This document shows positions 17,020 through 24,583 of a stretch of 55,107 nucleotides of DNA, in pieces. The DNA lies in assembly GCA_018828585.1 (NCBI GenBank), contig JAHJVW010000068.1, forward strand, positions 1 through 55,107, in the 5' to 3' direction. The position numbers and the translations under genes are program-made. This stretch comes from Bacteroidota bacterium. Lineage in GTDB: Bacteria; Bacteroidota; Bacteroidia; Sphingobacteriales; Sphingobacteriaceae. The notes under the pieces were generated by a model. It was given only the letters and a program-made list of their open reading frames with translations. It was not told where the DNA came from and ran no database searches. Position 1 is the first letter of the stretch; every line of letters starts with the position of its first letter.

Positions 17020-17499
17020 CTATGCAGGTTCAACCAAAAATAAAGGCTGATCATATTCTACTGGCTGAGAATTGTCTGTTAAAACCTTTACAATTTTACC
17101 AGAAACCTCAGATTCAATTTCATTAAACAGCTTCATGGCTTCAATGATACACAAAACCTGACCCTCAGCAATCTCATCACCAACATTTACAAAACTTGGC
17201 TTATCTGGTGTTGATGAACGATAGAAAGTCCCAATCATTGGAGACTTTATCGTAATGTATTTGGAATCATCTGGAGCTGGCGAGCTGGCTATTGGAGCTG
17301 CTGCAGCAGGAGCAGCGGCAACTGGTGCTGGCGCTGGAACTGATTGCACTTGAGTAGGAACCGTAGCCGTCACGTAAGTTGGCTCTGGGTTTGTTTTTAT
17401 TGTGATTTTAAAGTCTTGTTCTTCAATTGATACTTCGTTCACGCCTGATTTTGATACAAATTTAATCAGATCTTGAATTTGTTTAATATCCATTCCCAT
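17020..17499 (-). CDS. accB: Biotin carboxyl carrier protein AccB
   Basis: Carries biotin between the carboxylase and transferase parts of acetyl-CoA carboxylase. The 159-residue protein has an N-terminal helix-strand region, an Ala/Pro-rich linker (about residues 45-78) and a C-terminal biotinyl domain. Biotin attaches at Lys123 in [11 protein letters not shown], and the characteristic thumb region [11 protein letters not shown] is present. A downstream start at the second Met (MDIKQIQ) is also possible. It is followed by accC, as in most bacteria. Confidence 0.95.
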   Translation of the reverse strand: MGMDIKQIQDLIKFVSKSGVNEVSIEEQDFKITIKTNPEPTYVTATVPTQVQSVPAPAPVAAAPAAAAPIASSPAPDDSKYITIKSPMIGTFYRSSTPDKPSFVNVGDEIAEGQVLCIIEAMKLFNEIESEVSGKIVKVLTDNSQPVEYDQPLFLVEPA

Positions 17500-17569
17500 T
17501 GATATAGGTTTTTAAGTGTGTGATTAATTTAGATAACTAATATAGCAATTATCTGCAAATACAAATCTG

Positions 17570-18559
17570 CTAATATGCCCATTTAAGGTAAATGGAACCC
17601 CATGTAAATCCACCTCCAAAAGCAGCTAAAACTAAATTATCTCCTTTTTTAAGTTTATTTTCCCATTCCCAAAGCAATAATGGAATCGTTCCGTTTGTCG
17701 TATTTCCATATTTTTCAATGTTGATCATCACTTTATCTGATCCAACACCCATTCTGTTCGCTGTAGCATCAATAATCCTTTTGTTAGCTTGGTGAGGGAC
17801 TAGCCAGTCTACATCTTCTGCTGTAAGATCATTTTTTTCCATTATTTCGGCTGCAACATCCGCCATATTAGTTACTGCAAACTTAAAAACAGCTTGTCCT
17901 TCCTGAAAAACTGCATGTTCATTGGCATCAACTGTTGCGTGAGATGCTGGACGCATAGACCCTCCAGCCTTTTGATGTAAAAAAACTTTGCCAGAACCAT
18001 CGCTTTTTAATATAGAATCAATAATTCCATATCCGTCAACATTAGGTTCTAAAAGTGCAGCCCCACAACCATCACCAAATATGATACAAGTTACTCTGTC
18101 TTCGTAATTGATAATTGATGACATTTTATCTCCAGCAACTACCAATACTTTTTTATGCTTACCAGACTCTATAAATTGAGCGCCAGTTGCCAAACCAAAA
18201 ATAAAACCTGAACACGCGGCTACTAAATCGTATCCCCACGCGTTTTTTGCACCAATCTTATCTGCTAATATATTTGCTGATGCTGGAAAAGGCATATCTG
18301 GAGTAATGGTACAAAAGATAATCAAATCAATTTCTTCCGCTCCAATTCCTCTTTTCTTTAACAATCCTTCAACAGCAGGAACTGCTAAATCCGTTACTCC
18401 TAATCCTTCTCCTTTTAAAATTCTTCTTTCCTTAATTCCTGTTCGGGAGGTAATCCATTCGTCGTTTGTGTCAACCATGGTTTCTAACTCCTGATTGGTT
18501 AAAATATAATCAGGAACATAACCATTTACAGCTGTTATAGCAGCATGAATTTTACTCAT
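17570..18559 (-). CDS. fabH: 3-oxoacyl-ACP synthase III FabH
   Basis: Condenses an acyl-CoA primer with malonyl-ACP to start fatty-acid elongation. The 329 residues are typical. The catalytic Cys116 lies in DLVAACSGF, the His in DWLVPHQANKRII and the Asn in EKYGNTTNGTIP, completing the Cys-His-Asn triad. It lies 12 bases behind plsX. In Bacteroidota the enzyme often accepts branched primers, which is not decidable here. Confidence 0.95.
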   Translation of the reverse strand: MSKIHAAITAVNGYVPDYILTNQELETMVDTNDEWITSRTGIKERRILKGEGLGVTDLAVPAVEGLLKKRGIGAEEIDLIIFCTITPDMPFPASANILADKIGAKNAWGYDLVAACSGFIFGLATGAQFIESGKHKKVLVVAGDKMSSIINYEDRVTCIIFGDGCGAALLEPNVDGYGIIDSILKSDGSGKVFLHQKAGGSMRPASHATVDANEHAVFQEGQAVFKFAVTNMADVAAEIMEKNDLTAEDVDWLVPHQANKRIIDATANRMGVGSDKVMINIEKYGNTTNGTIPLLLWEWENKLKKGDNLVLAAFGGGFTWGSIYLKWAY

Positions 18560-18571
18560 AATTTCGACTTG

Positions 18572-19513
18572 TTATGAATTGAAAGCTGTTTTAAACTTTT
18601 CAACTATCTTGGTTTCTACCATGTCTCTAGACAATAGCATCATATTCTTAATGGCTTCTGGACTGGATATGCCATGTCCTATAATTACGGGAGCATTTAC
18701 TCCTAAAATTGGACTTCCACCGTATTGCTCGTAATTAAATCGGTCAAAAAACTCATCTTCCATCCCTTTCTTTAATGTTAAAACATAAAATGATTCGGCT
18801 AATTTGAGTATTACATTTCCAGTAAAACCGTCACAAACAATCACATCTGCTTTTTCATTAAATAAATCTCTTCCCTCAATATTCCCGATAAAGTTAATAT
18901 TACTATTTTCCTTCAATAAAGGATAACTGGCCTGCGTTAAAAGATTTCCTTTTTCTTCTTCCTCTCCAATATTCATCATGCCCACTTTTGGATGCTCCAC
19001 TTGATAAACATATTTTGCATACAAACTTCCCATGATGCTAAACTGCACCAAATTTTCAGGCTTACAGTCTGCATTAGCTCCTGCATCTAACAAAATTGAA
19101 AAACCACCTTTTGATTTTGGAATGATCGCAGAAATAGCTGGACGAGTTACGCCTGAAATTGCCTTTACACTAAATAAAGAACCCACTAACATTGCACCAG
19201 TATTTCCAGCTGATGCAAATGAATTGATTTTCTCTTCTTTTAGATATTGAAACCCTACTGCAATGCTTGAGTTTGGTTTTTGAACAATGGCTTTTGTTGG
19301 ATGCTCGCCCATCCCGATCACTTCTGTTGTATCAACATATTCGAAAAGATCAGGATTAAAATTTTGTTCTTTTAATATAGGAGTAATTTGATCTTTATTG
19401 CCAAATAACACCAAATGCTGATTTTCTTTAAGGTGTGGATACGCTGCTATTGCTCCTAAAACAGTTGCATTTGGAGCATAATCTCCACCCATGATATCTA
19501 AGCCAATTTTCAT
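18572..19513 (-). CDS. plsX: Phosphate acyltransferase PlsX
   Basis: Makes acyl-phosphate from acyl-ACP, feeding PlsY in phosphatidic acid synthesis. The 313-residue protein starts with the diagnostic KIGLDIMGGDYAPNA. It has ASAGNTGAMLVGSLF and DVIVCDGFTGNVILKLAE in the expected order. It acts as a peripheral membrane protein. Its place between rpmF and fabH is the widely conserved order linking phospholipid and fatty-acid initiation. A hairpin precedes it at 19585-19634. Confidence 0.96.
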   Translation of the reverse strand: MKIGLDIMGGDYAPNATVLGAIAAYPHLKENQHLVLFGNKDQITPILKEQNFNPDLFEYVDTTEVIGMGEHPTKAIVQKPNSSIAVGFQYLKEEKINSFASAGNTGAMLVGSLFSVKAISGVTRPAISAIIPKSKGGFSILLDAGANADCKPENLVQFSIMGSLYAKYVYQVEHPKVGMMNIGEEEEKGNLLTQASYPLLKENSNINFIGNIEGRDLFNEKADVIVCDGFTGNVILKLAESFYVLTLKKGMEDEFFDRFNYEQYGGSPILGVNAPVIIGHGISSPEAIKNMMLLSRDMVETKIVEKFKTAFNS

Positions 19514-19584
19514 TTAGTTATGGATTCGCTTTTGATGAGAATTAAATCAAAAGATACAACACTTTGATTTATAAGACAATAAAG

Positions 19585-19634
19585 AACCCTTGCACATTTA
19601 TTCATTTTTTAATTGAATGTCCTGTACAAGGGTT
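19585..19634. terminator. Hairpin between rpmF and plsX
   Basis: AACCCTTGCAC (19585-19595) pairs with GTACAAGGGTT (19624-19634) with one wobble, and inner ATTCA/TGAAT bases extend it. A T7 run follows on the plus strand, so the terminator orientation is plus, opposite to the genes. In the minus direction it has no U run and may instead attenuate or process the rpmF-plsX transcript. Confidence 0.5.
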
Positions 19635-19653
19635 TTTTTCATTTTTTATTTCT

Positions 19654-19845
19654 TTAAGCAATAGAGGTATTCTCTATTAATAATTTTCCTTTAAAATAAA
19701 GGTTTCCATCAACATTATACGCTCTGTGTGGTAAGTGAACTGCACCAGTTTCCTTATCAATCCATAGTGATGGAGCTTCAGCTTTATAGTGAGTTCTTCT
19801 TTTATCTCTTCTAGATTTAGAAATTTTTCGTTTTGGATGTGCCAT
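19654..19845 (-). CDS. rpmF: 50S ribosomal protein L32
   Basis: A 63-residue basic protein with the L32 start [21 protein letters not shown] and the conserved [10 protein letters not shown] block. It lies between DUF177 and plsX, as in most bacteria. It has no cysteine at all, so it is a zinc-free L32: the positions that form a CxxC zinc ribbon in many species read [11 protein letters not shown] here. It is probably co-transcribed with DUF177, whose stop-start spacing is 12 bases. Confidence 0.94.
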   Translation of the reverse strand: MAHPKRKISKSRRDKRRTHYKAEAPSLWIDKETGAVHLPHRAYNVDGNLYFKGKLLIENTSIA

Positions 19846-19857
19846 TTTTTCCTATTT

Positions 19858-20394
19858 TTAATTTTTCTTTATACTCTTTAATGCGTCCCAACGAGGGTCA
19901 TTACTTTCATTATTTTCTTCTTCATTGTCTAAAGAAAACTCCTTTAGTTTTAAAAGCATTTCTTTATCACAAGAAGTTGTTTCTCCTGGATTCTCACATA
20001 AATTAATATATGGAGCTGCCAGGTTAATCATTTCATAAATAAACCCCGAAGTATCAACCTCTACATCATTCTTACTCAACACCATTACTTCTTCGCTTTC
20101 TTCTAAATCTTCACTTTCAGAAAATTTAGCAATCAATTTATCTTGTGTGTCTATCTGATGTGGAAAATCAGCCAAACAACGATCGCAACTTAGTTGAATA
20201 TTGCCCTTTATGTGAAAGTTAAGAACCATTAAGGTTTCTTGCTTATCTAAAACAAGGTCAATTTTCAATATACCATTCTTTACCAAAGAATACTCAAAAT
20301 TATCGAAGAAGGTCCCGTCAGCTTCAAAACTAAATTGATGCTGCCCTATCTTTAACCCAGTGAAGGGAATTGAATATTGCTTTAACGATTTCAA
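19858..20394 (-). CDS. DUF177 (YceD-like) protein
   Basis: A 178-residue member of DUF177/YceD, the protein almost always encoded directly upstream of rpmF and implicated in 23S rRNA accumulation or 50S biogenesis. It has the CDRCLADFPHQID block near residue 75 with the CxxC pair, and a second cysteine region CENPGETTSCDKEM near 135-150. The acidic C-terminus ends in the family-typical DPRWDALKSIK. It is the first gene of the operon, preceded by a good promoter at 20414-20445. Confidence 0.88.
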   Translation of the reverse strand: MKSLKQYSIPFTGLKIGQHQFSFEADGTFFDNFEYSLVKNGILKIDLVLDKQETLMVLNFHIKGNIQLSCDRCLADFPHQIDTQDKLIAKFSESEDLEESEEVMVLSKNDVEVDTSGFIYEMINLAAPYINLCENPGETTSCDKEMLLKLKEFSLDNEEENNESNDPRWDALKSIKKN

Positions 20395-20413
20395 AGTTCG
20401 ACAATTAAGCCTG

Positions 20414-20445
20414 CAAAATTATGAAAAATATATGGAGTTGGAAAA
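20414..20445 (-). promoter_or_regulatory. Promoter of the DUF177-rpmF-plsX-fabH-acc operon
   Basis: On the minus strand TTTT (20445-20442), 20 bases, then TAATTTTG (20421-20414), a full match to the Bacteroidota -7 consensus. The predicted start lies only about 10-15 bases before the DUF177 ATG at 20394. Confidence 0.6.
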
Positions 20446-20483
20446 GATTTTTTGAATTATCATTTTTTGATTGATTCCTCATC

Positions 20484-21539
20484 CTAATCTCTGTCTCTAC
20501 TCATTTTAGTGAATGGTAAAGTATTATCCACTAACTCCTTCTGCTCTCTTCTGTTTTTTACAATGTGTGTTGCCTCGTAAAGTGCATCTCTAAAAGATGT
20601 TGGCGAAGCCATATTTTTTCCAGCAATATCATATCCCGTACCGTGATCTGGAGATGTTCTTACGACTGATAAGCCAGCTGTAAAATTAACTCCATGATGA
20701 AAAGAAAGAGATTTAAATGGAATCAATCCTTGATCGTGATACATTGCTAAAACCGCATCAAATTTGGTATAACCTTGATTTCCGAAAAAGCCATCCGCTG
20801 GGTAAGGACCATAAGCAAAAATCCCCTCTTTCGTAGCCATTTCTATCGCTGGAATAATTATCTCTAATTCTTCTAAACCTAATAAACCACTATCGCCAGC
20901 ATGCGGATTTAAGCCCAATACAGCTATTCTAGGTTTCTCGATCCAAAAATCACTTTTTAAGGATTGATGCATCATTCTTAATTTAGAAAGAATGGCATCA
21001 TGCGTAATATTTTCAGCAATTTCTTTTACTGGAATATGCCCAGTTACAACACCTACTTTCAACTCATTGCTCATTAATAACATTAATGAATCAGTTGCGC
21101 CTGACATAGCTTGCACATACTCAGTATGACCTGCATACTTAAAAACTTCGTTTTGAATGTTGTGTTTGTTAATAGGCGCTGTAACTAACGCATCAATTTT
21201 GCCCGAAACTAAATCTTCTGTTGCTCTTTGTAAGGATAAAAAAGCATATTTCCCTCCAATTTCATTTGAAACACCCAATTCAATTTTCACATCCTCTTCC
21301 CAACAATTAATCATATTGGGTTTACCAGCATGCGCTTGATGAGCATCTTGAATGACCTGAAAGATAAACTCATGAATTCCAACTATTTTACGATGAAACG
21401 AAGCCACTTTAGTATGCCCATAAACTATTGGCGTACAGTATTTATAAACTTCTGATTCGGACAAAGTTTTCATAATTACTTCCAAACCAATTCCGTTTAC
21501 ATCACCAATAGAAATTCCAACTTTTAACAATTCGCTCAT
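20484..21539 (-). CDS. pdxA: 4-hydroxythreonine-4-phosphate dehydrogenase PdxA
   Basis: Oxidises 4-phosphohydroxy-L-threonine in pyridoxal phosphate synthesis (DXP-dependent route). The 351 residues start with VGISIGDVNGIGLEVIMKTL. Conserved TAPINKHNI, YAGHTEYV (metal ligand His), GLNPHAGDSGLLG and FDAVLAMYHDQGLIPFK follow, the last two holding the remaining metal-binding histidines. It is convergent with nothing and divergent from rsmA across a 102-base gap. In E. coli pdxA and rsmA (ksgA) are also neighbours, though arranged in tandem there. Confidence 0.95.
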   Translation of the reverse strand: MSELLKVGISIGDVNGIGLEVIMKTLSESEVYKYCTPIVYGHTKVASFHRKIVGIHEFIFQVIQDAHQAHAGKPNMINCWEEDVKIELGVSNEIGGKYAFLSLQRATEDLVSGKIDALVTAPINKHNIQNEVFKYAGHTEYVQAMSGATDSLMLLMSNELKVGVVTGHIPVKEIAENITHDAILSKLRMMHQSLKSDFWIEKPRIAVLGLNPHAGDSGLLGLEELEIIIPAIEMATKEGIFAYGPYPADGFFGNQGYTKFDAVLAMYHDQGLIPFKSLSFHHGVNFTAGLSVVRTSPDHGTGYDIAGKNMASPTSFRDALYEATHIVKNRREQKELVDNTLPFTKMSRDRD

Positions 21540-21641
21540 ACCTGTATGATTTTCAAAATTTCTGCAAAATAAAGATTTTGCAATGAATGTTAATTTTAAA
21601 GATTACAAATTCCGTAATTTGTACCTCATCTTTACACAGAA

Positions 21642-22424
21642 ATGAGCGTAGTAAAAGCTAAAAAGCATCTTGGACAACATTTTTTAACCGATAAAAACAT
21701 TGCTGAAAAGATTGTAAACAGCCTGATACACCATGATAAATATCAGCAGGTTTTAGAAGTTGGACCAGGAATGGGTGTTTTATCAGACTTTTTATTGCAA
21801 AAAAAAGAGTTTGAAACTTACCTGATTGATATTGATAAAGAGTCTTTTGAGTACCTAGAAAAAAAATATCCTCAATTAGGTGATAAATTGTTGAATGCTG
21901 ATTTTCTTCAACTCAACTTTAAGGTAATTTTCCCATCGGTTTTTGCCATCATAGGTAATTTCCCTTATAATATTAGCTCTCAAATTCTATTTAAAGTGCT
22001 AGATAACCGAGACCAAGTGTCTGAAGTGGTAGGGATGTTCCAAAAAGAAGTTGCTGAACGTTGCACCGCAAAACCTGGCAGTAAAGAATACGGCATTTTA
22101 AGTGTGTTTCTACAGGCTTATTTTAAATGCGAGTATTTGTTTACTGTAAAAGCTGGTGTTTTCAACCCGCCACCAAAAGTACTGTCGGCAGTAATTAGAT
22201 TGAGTAGAAATGAAATTAAAAGCTTGAATTGTGATGAGAAATTATTTTGGCAGGTGGTAAAAGCAGGTTTTAATCAAAGAAGAAAAACATTGAGCAATGC
22301 CTTATCCGGCATTATCCCAAAAGATAAACAAGACAATGGAAACGTTTGGACTTTGAGAGCCGAGCGTTTGAGCGTACAGGATTTTGTGGAGTTAACCCAA
22401 TCTATCAGTTTGAAATTAGCATGA
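21642..22424 (+). CDS. rsmA: 16S rRNA (adenine1518/1519-N6)-dimethyltransferase RsmA
   Basis: Dimethylates two adjacent adenines in helix 45 of 16S rRNA. The 260-residue protein begins AKKHLGQHFLTDKNIAEKI, the family start. It has the SAM-binding VLEVGPGMGVLSDFL and the catalytic IIGNFPYNISSQI (NxxY-type). The C-terminal RNA-binding segment includes FNQRRKTLSNAL. Its TGA overlaps the ATG of the next gene (ATGA at 22421-22424), so the two are translationally coupled. Confidence 0.95.
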   Translation: MSVVKAKKHLGQHFLTDKNIAEKIVNSLIHHDKYQQVLEVGPGMGVLSDFLLQKKEFETYLIDIDKESFEYLEKKYPQLGDKLLNADFLQLNFKVIFPSVFAIIGNFPYNISSQILFKVLDNRDQVSEVVGMFQKEVAERCTAKPGSKEYGILSVFLQAYFKCEYLFTVKAGVFNPPPKVLSAVIRLSRNEIKSLNCDEKLFWQVVKAGFNQRRKTLSNALSGIIPKDKQDNGNVWTLRAERLSVQDFVELTQSISLKLA

Positions 22425-23353
22425 GTAGAGGAAAAATATTAATAATAGATGATTTGCATCCTGCTTTTAAAATTGCAGCCGAGCAAATTGGTTTCGAGGT
22501 GGATGATCAACCACTCATCAAAAAAGAAAAAGTTTTAGAAATTTTGAAAGATTATGTGGGTTTGGCTATCAGAACCAAATTTAGGGTAGATAAAGAAGTA
22601 ATTGATATGGCTCCAAACTTAAAATTTGTAGCCCGAGCTGGCGCCGGAATGGATAATATTGATGTGGCTGAAGCTGATGAAAAAAATATACATTTAATAA
22701 ACGCTCCTGAAGGAAATGCTGATGCTGTTGGCGAACACTGTGTGGGTTTATTGCTTTCGCTGATGAATAATTTTAGAAAGGCAGATATAGAAATTAGAAA
22801 TGGCATTTGGGAACGCGAAGGAAACCGTGGTTACGAGTTAAAAGGTAAAACTGTTGGCATCATTGGTTATGGAAATAATGGCGGTGCTTTCGCAAAAAAA
22901 TTAAAAGGCTTTGAAGTTACTGCTTTGGCTTATGACAAGTATAAAACCCGTTTTACCGATGATTTTGCGACTGAAGCCAGCATGGAGGAAATTGTTAAAT
23001 ATAGTGATATCTTGAGTTTTCATATTCCTTTAACCAGAGAAACCAAACAAATGGTAAATGATGAATATTTAAGTCATTTCCGTAAACCTATATTCTTTAT
23101 CAATGCATCAAGAGGAGAGATTGTCAATACCCAATCTGTTTTAAAGGCTATCAAAGAGAATAGGATTTTGGGCGCAGGCTTAGATGTGTTAGAAAAAGAA
23201 AAGTTTCCGGCTTTAGCTGATGCAGATTTTTATCAAGACTTAATTAATGAAGAAAAAGTGATTTTAACCCCTCACATTGGCGGTTGGACTTTTGATTCTT
23301 ATCGAAAAATATCAGAAGTGCTGGCAGAGAAATTGAAAAATTTGGAAATTTAA
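22421..23353 (+). CDS. D-isomer 2-hydroxyacid dehydrogenase (SerA-like, no ACT domain)
   Basis: A 310-residue NAD-dependent 2-hydroxyacid dehydrogenase. The cofactor loop is VGIIGYGNNGGAFA. The catalytic Arg is in INASRGEIVN and the acid-base His in LTPHIGGWT. The family includes phosphoglycerate, glycerate and lactate dehydrogenases. The protein lacks the C-terminal ACT domain of long SerA, so phosphoglycerate dehydrogenase is plausible but unproven. The start at 22421 gives ATGA coupling to rsmA and the motif-like SRGKILIIDDLHP; a 25-codon upstream extension lies wholly inside rsmA and is rejected. Confidence 0.88.
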   Translation: MSRGKILIIDDLHPAFKIAAEQIGFEVDDQPLIKKEKVLEILKDYVGLAIRTKFRVDKEVIDMAPNLKFVARAGAGMDNIDVAEADEKNIHLINAPEGNADAVGEHCVGLLLSLMNNFRKADIEIRNGIWEREGNRGYELKGKTVGIIGYGNNGGAFAKKLKGFEVTALAYDKYKTRFTDDFATEASMEEIVKYSDILSFHIPLTRETKQMVNDEYLSHFRKPIFFINASRGEIVNTQSVLKAIKENRILGAGLDVLEKEKFPALADADFYQDLINEEKVILTPHIGGWTFDSYRKISEVLAEKLKNLEI

Positions 23354-23373
23354 AATCTAATTTTATATCTTCG
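23341..23373 (+). promoter_or_regulatory. Candidate promoter of the greA leader
   Basis: TTTG (23341-23344), 21 bases, then TATCTTCG (23366-23373), one base off TAnnTTTG. The -33 element is inside the end of the dehydrogenase gene. Transcription would start around 23380, immediately before the leader hairpin at 23386. Confidence 0.45.
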
Positions 23374-23385
23374 TACCAAGAGAAG

Positions 23386-23430
23386 CAAGACTATGTATGC
23401 GAAAAGCAGATATAGTCTTGTTTGTTTTTT
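23386..23430 (+). terminator. Terminator-like hairpin in the greA leader
   Basis: CAAGACTAT (23386-23394) pairs with ATAGTCTTG (23412-23420), followed by TTTGTTTTTT (23421-23430). It can end the upstream dehydrogenase transcript. Because a promoter appears to lie just before it, it may also stop transcripts initiated for greA. A second small hairpin (AGAGC...GCTCTTTT, about 23431-23455) follows before the greA ATG at 23486. Confidence 0.65.
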
Positions 23431-23485
23431 AGAGCTTGGCGTTAGTCGGGCTCTTTTAGTCGATAACCAAAATAACAGGAAGAAG

Positions 23486-23959
23486 ATGACAGATGTAGCT
23501 TATTTTACAAAAGAAGGTTTAGAGAAACTAAAAGAAGAATTAAAATACTTAAAAACCGAAGGAAGAAGAAAAATATCTGCAGCAATTGCCGAAGCAAGAG
23601 ATAAAGGTGATTTATCAGAAAATGCTGAATATGATGCTGCGAAAGAAGCTCAAGGACTACATGAAACCAAGATTGCGCAATTAGGGAATACCTTGGCTAG
23701 CGCTCGTTTAATCGATGAATCTAAACTAGATTTAACTAAGGTTTTAGCTTTATCAATTGTTAAGATCAAAAACATAAAAAACGGCGCTGCAATGACTTAC
23801 CAATTGGTTGCAGAAAATGAGGCCGACGTAAAAACAGGCAAAATATCTGTAAAATCACCAATTGCGCAAGGTTTATTGGGTAAATCCGTTGGTGATAAGA
23901 TTGAAATTATGGTTCCTGCAGGTAAAATGGAATTTGAGGTTCTCGAAATCAGCAGATAG
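23486..23959 (+). CDS. greA: Transcription elongation factor GreA
   Basis: Rescues backtracked RNA polymerase by stimulating transcript cleavage. The 157-residue protein has the N-terminal coiled coil starting YFTKEGLEKLKEELKYLKTEG. The acidic tip segment IAEARDKGDLSENAEYDAAKE is the catalytic loop. The C-terminal FKBP-like domain has ISVKSPIAQGLLGKSVGDKI. The ATG at 23486 is chosen because it gives the standard length; the longer in-frame extension to 23393 runs through a terminator hairpin. A HIT gene follows after 54 bases. Confidence 0.95.
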   Translation: MTDVAYFTKEGLEKLKEELKYLKTEGRRKISAAIAEARDKGDLSENAEYDAAKEAQGLHETKIAQLGNTLASARLIDESKLDLTKVLALSIVKIKNIKNGAAMTYQLVAENEADVKTGKISVKSPIAQGLLGKSVGDKIEIMVPAGKMEFEVLEISR

Positions 23960-24013
23960 CTTTTGAAATGCAAAAATAAAGAACACAAGACTAACCATCA
24001 AACAAAAAATCCA

Positions 24014-24412
24014 ATGTCAACTCTATTTAGTAAGATTGTTTCAGGAGAAATTCCAGCACATAAAGTTGCGGAGACTTCCGATTTTTTAGCATTTCTAGAT
24101 ATTAATCCTCTAAAAATGGGTCATGTTTTAGTAATCCCTAAAAAGGAAGTAGATTATATTTTTGATGTTGATGATGAGCTTTATACCGGTTTAATGATTT
24201 TTACTAAAATTGTGGCCAAAGCAATTAAGAAAGCAATCCCCTGCACAAGAATTGGTGTTGCAGTTATCGGGTTAGAAGTACCGCATGCGCATGTTCATTT
24301 AATCCCAATTGATCGAATGTCAGATATGGATTTTGGTAACAATAAACTGGAGCCAACTCAACAAGAACTAAGCGAGGTGGCTCTAAAGATATTGGATGCA
24401 CTGAAGGATTAA
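24014..24412 (+). CDS. HIT-family nucleotide hydrolase (HinT-like)
   Basis: A 132-residue histidine-triad protein. It starts with TLFSKIVSGEIPAHKVAET and ends the core with the catalytic VPHAHVHLIPI (HxHxH). HinT-type enzymes hydrolyse nucleoside phosphoramidates and acyl-adenylates. The start at 24014 matches the family; an extension to 23963 would add 17 lysine-rich residues from the intergenic spacer. The greA-HIT order is common in Bacteroidota. An intrinsic terminator follows at 24428-24464. Confidence 0.92.
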   Translation: MSTLFSKIVSGEIPAHKVAETSDFLAFLDINPLKMGHVLVIPKKEVDYIFDVDDELYTGLMIFTKIVAKAIKKAIPCTRIGVAVIGLEVPHAHVHLIPIDRMSDMDFGNNKLEPTQQELSEVALKILDALKD

Positions 24413-24427
24413 TCTTTTTAATGCTTT

Positions 24428-24464
24428 AAAAATGGCAATCTTAGGGTTGCCATTTTTTATTTTT
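24428..24464 (+). terminator. Intrinsic terminator after the HIT gene
   Basis: AAAAATGGCAA (24428-24438), a short loop and TTGCCATTTTTT (24446-24457) followed by ATTTTT make a strong stem with a U-rich tail 16 bases after the HIT stop. Confidence 0.85.
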
Positions 24465-24555
24465 AAGCTCTATAAAGTCTTTTTTTGCTGCTAAAAAATT
24501 ACCCATTCAATTAAAAAGCAACTTAGTTTTAATTATATTTATACATTAATTGAAG

Positions 24556-24576
24556 AAGAGTGTCCCTCCCACTCTT
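24556..24576 (+). promoter_or_regulatory. Small hairpin directly before the histidine kinase start
   Basis: AAGAGTG (24556-24562), TCCCTCC loop, CACTCTT (24570-24576) is a perfect 7-bp hairpin ending 7 bases before the ATG at 24584. It lies within the likely ribosome footprint and could limit translation. No U run follows, so it is not a terminator. Confidence 0.4.
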
Positions 24577-24583
24577 ATAATTT

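Noticed and set aside
19585-19634. Terminator splitting rpmF from plsX
   Set aside because: The U run is on the wrong side for the minus-strand genes, so it is listed only as a hairpin of uncertain role.
22346-22420. 25-codon extension of the 2-hydroxyacid dehydrogenase
   Set aside because: Completely inside rsmA; the ATGA overlap start at 22421 gives a normal family N-terminus.
23393-23485. In-frame N-terminal extension of greA
   Set aside because: Would translate a terminator hairpin and repeat sequence; GreA of normal length starts at 23486.
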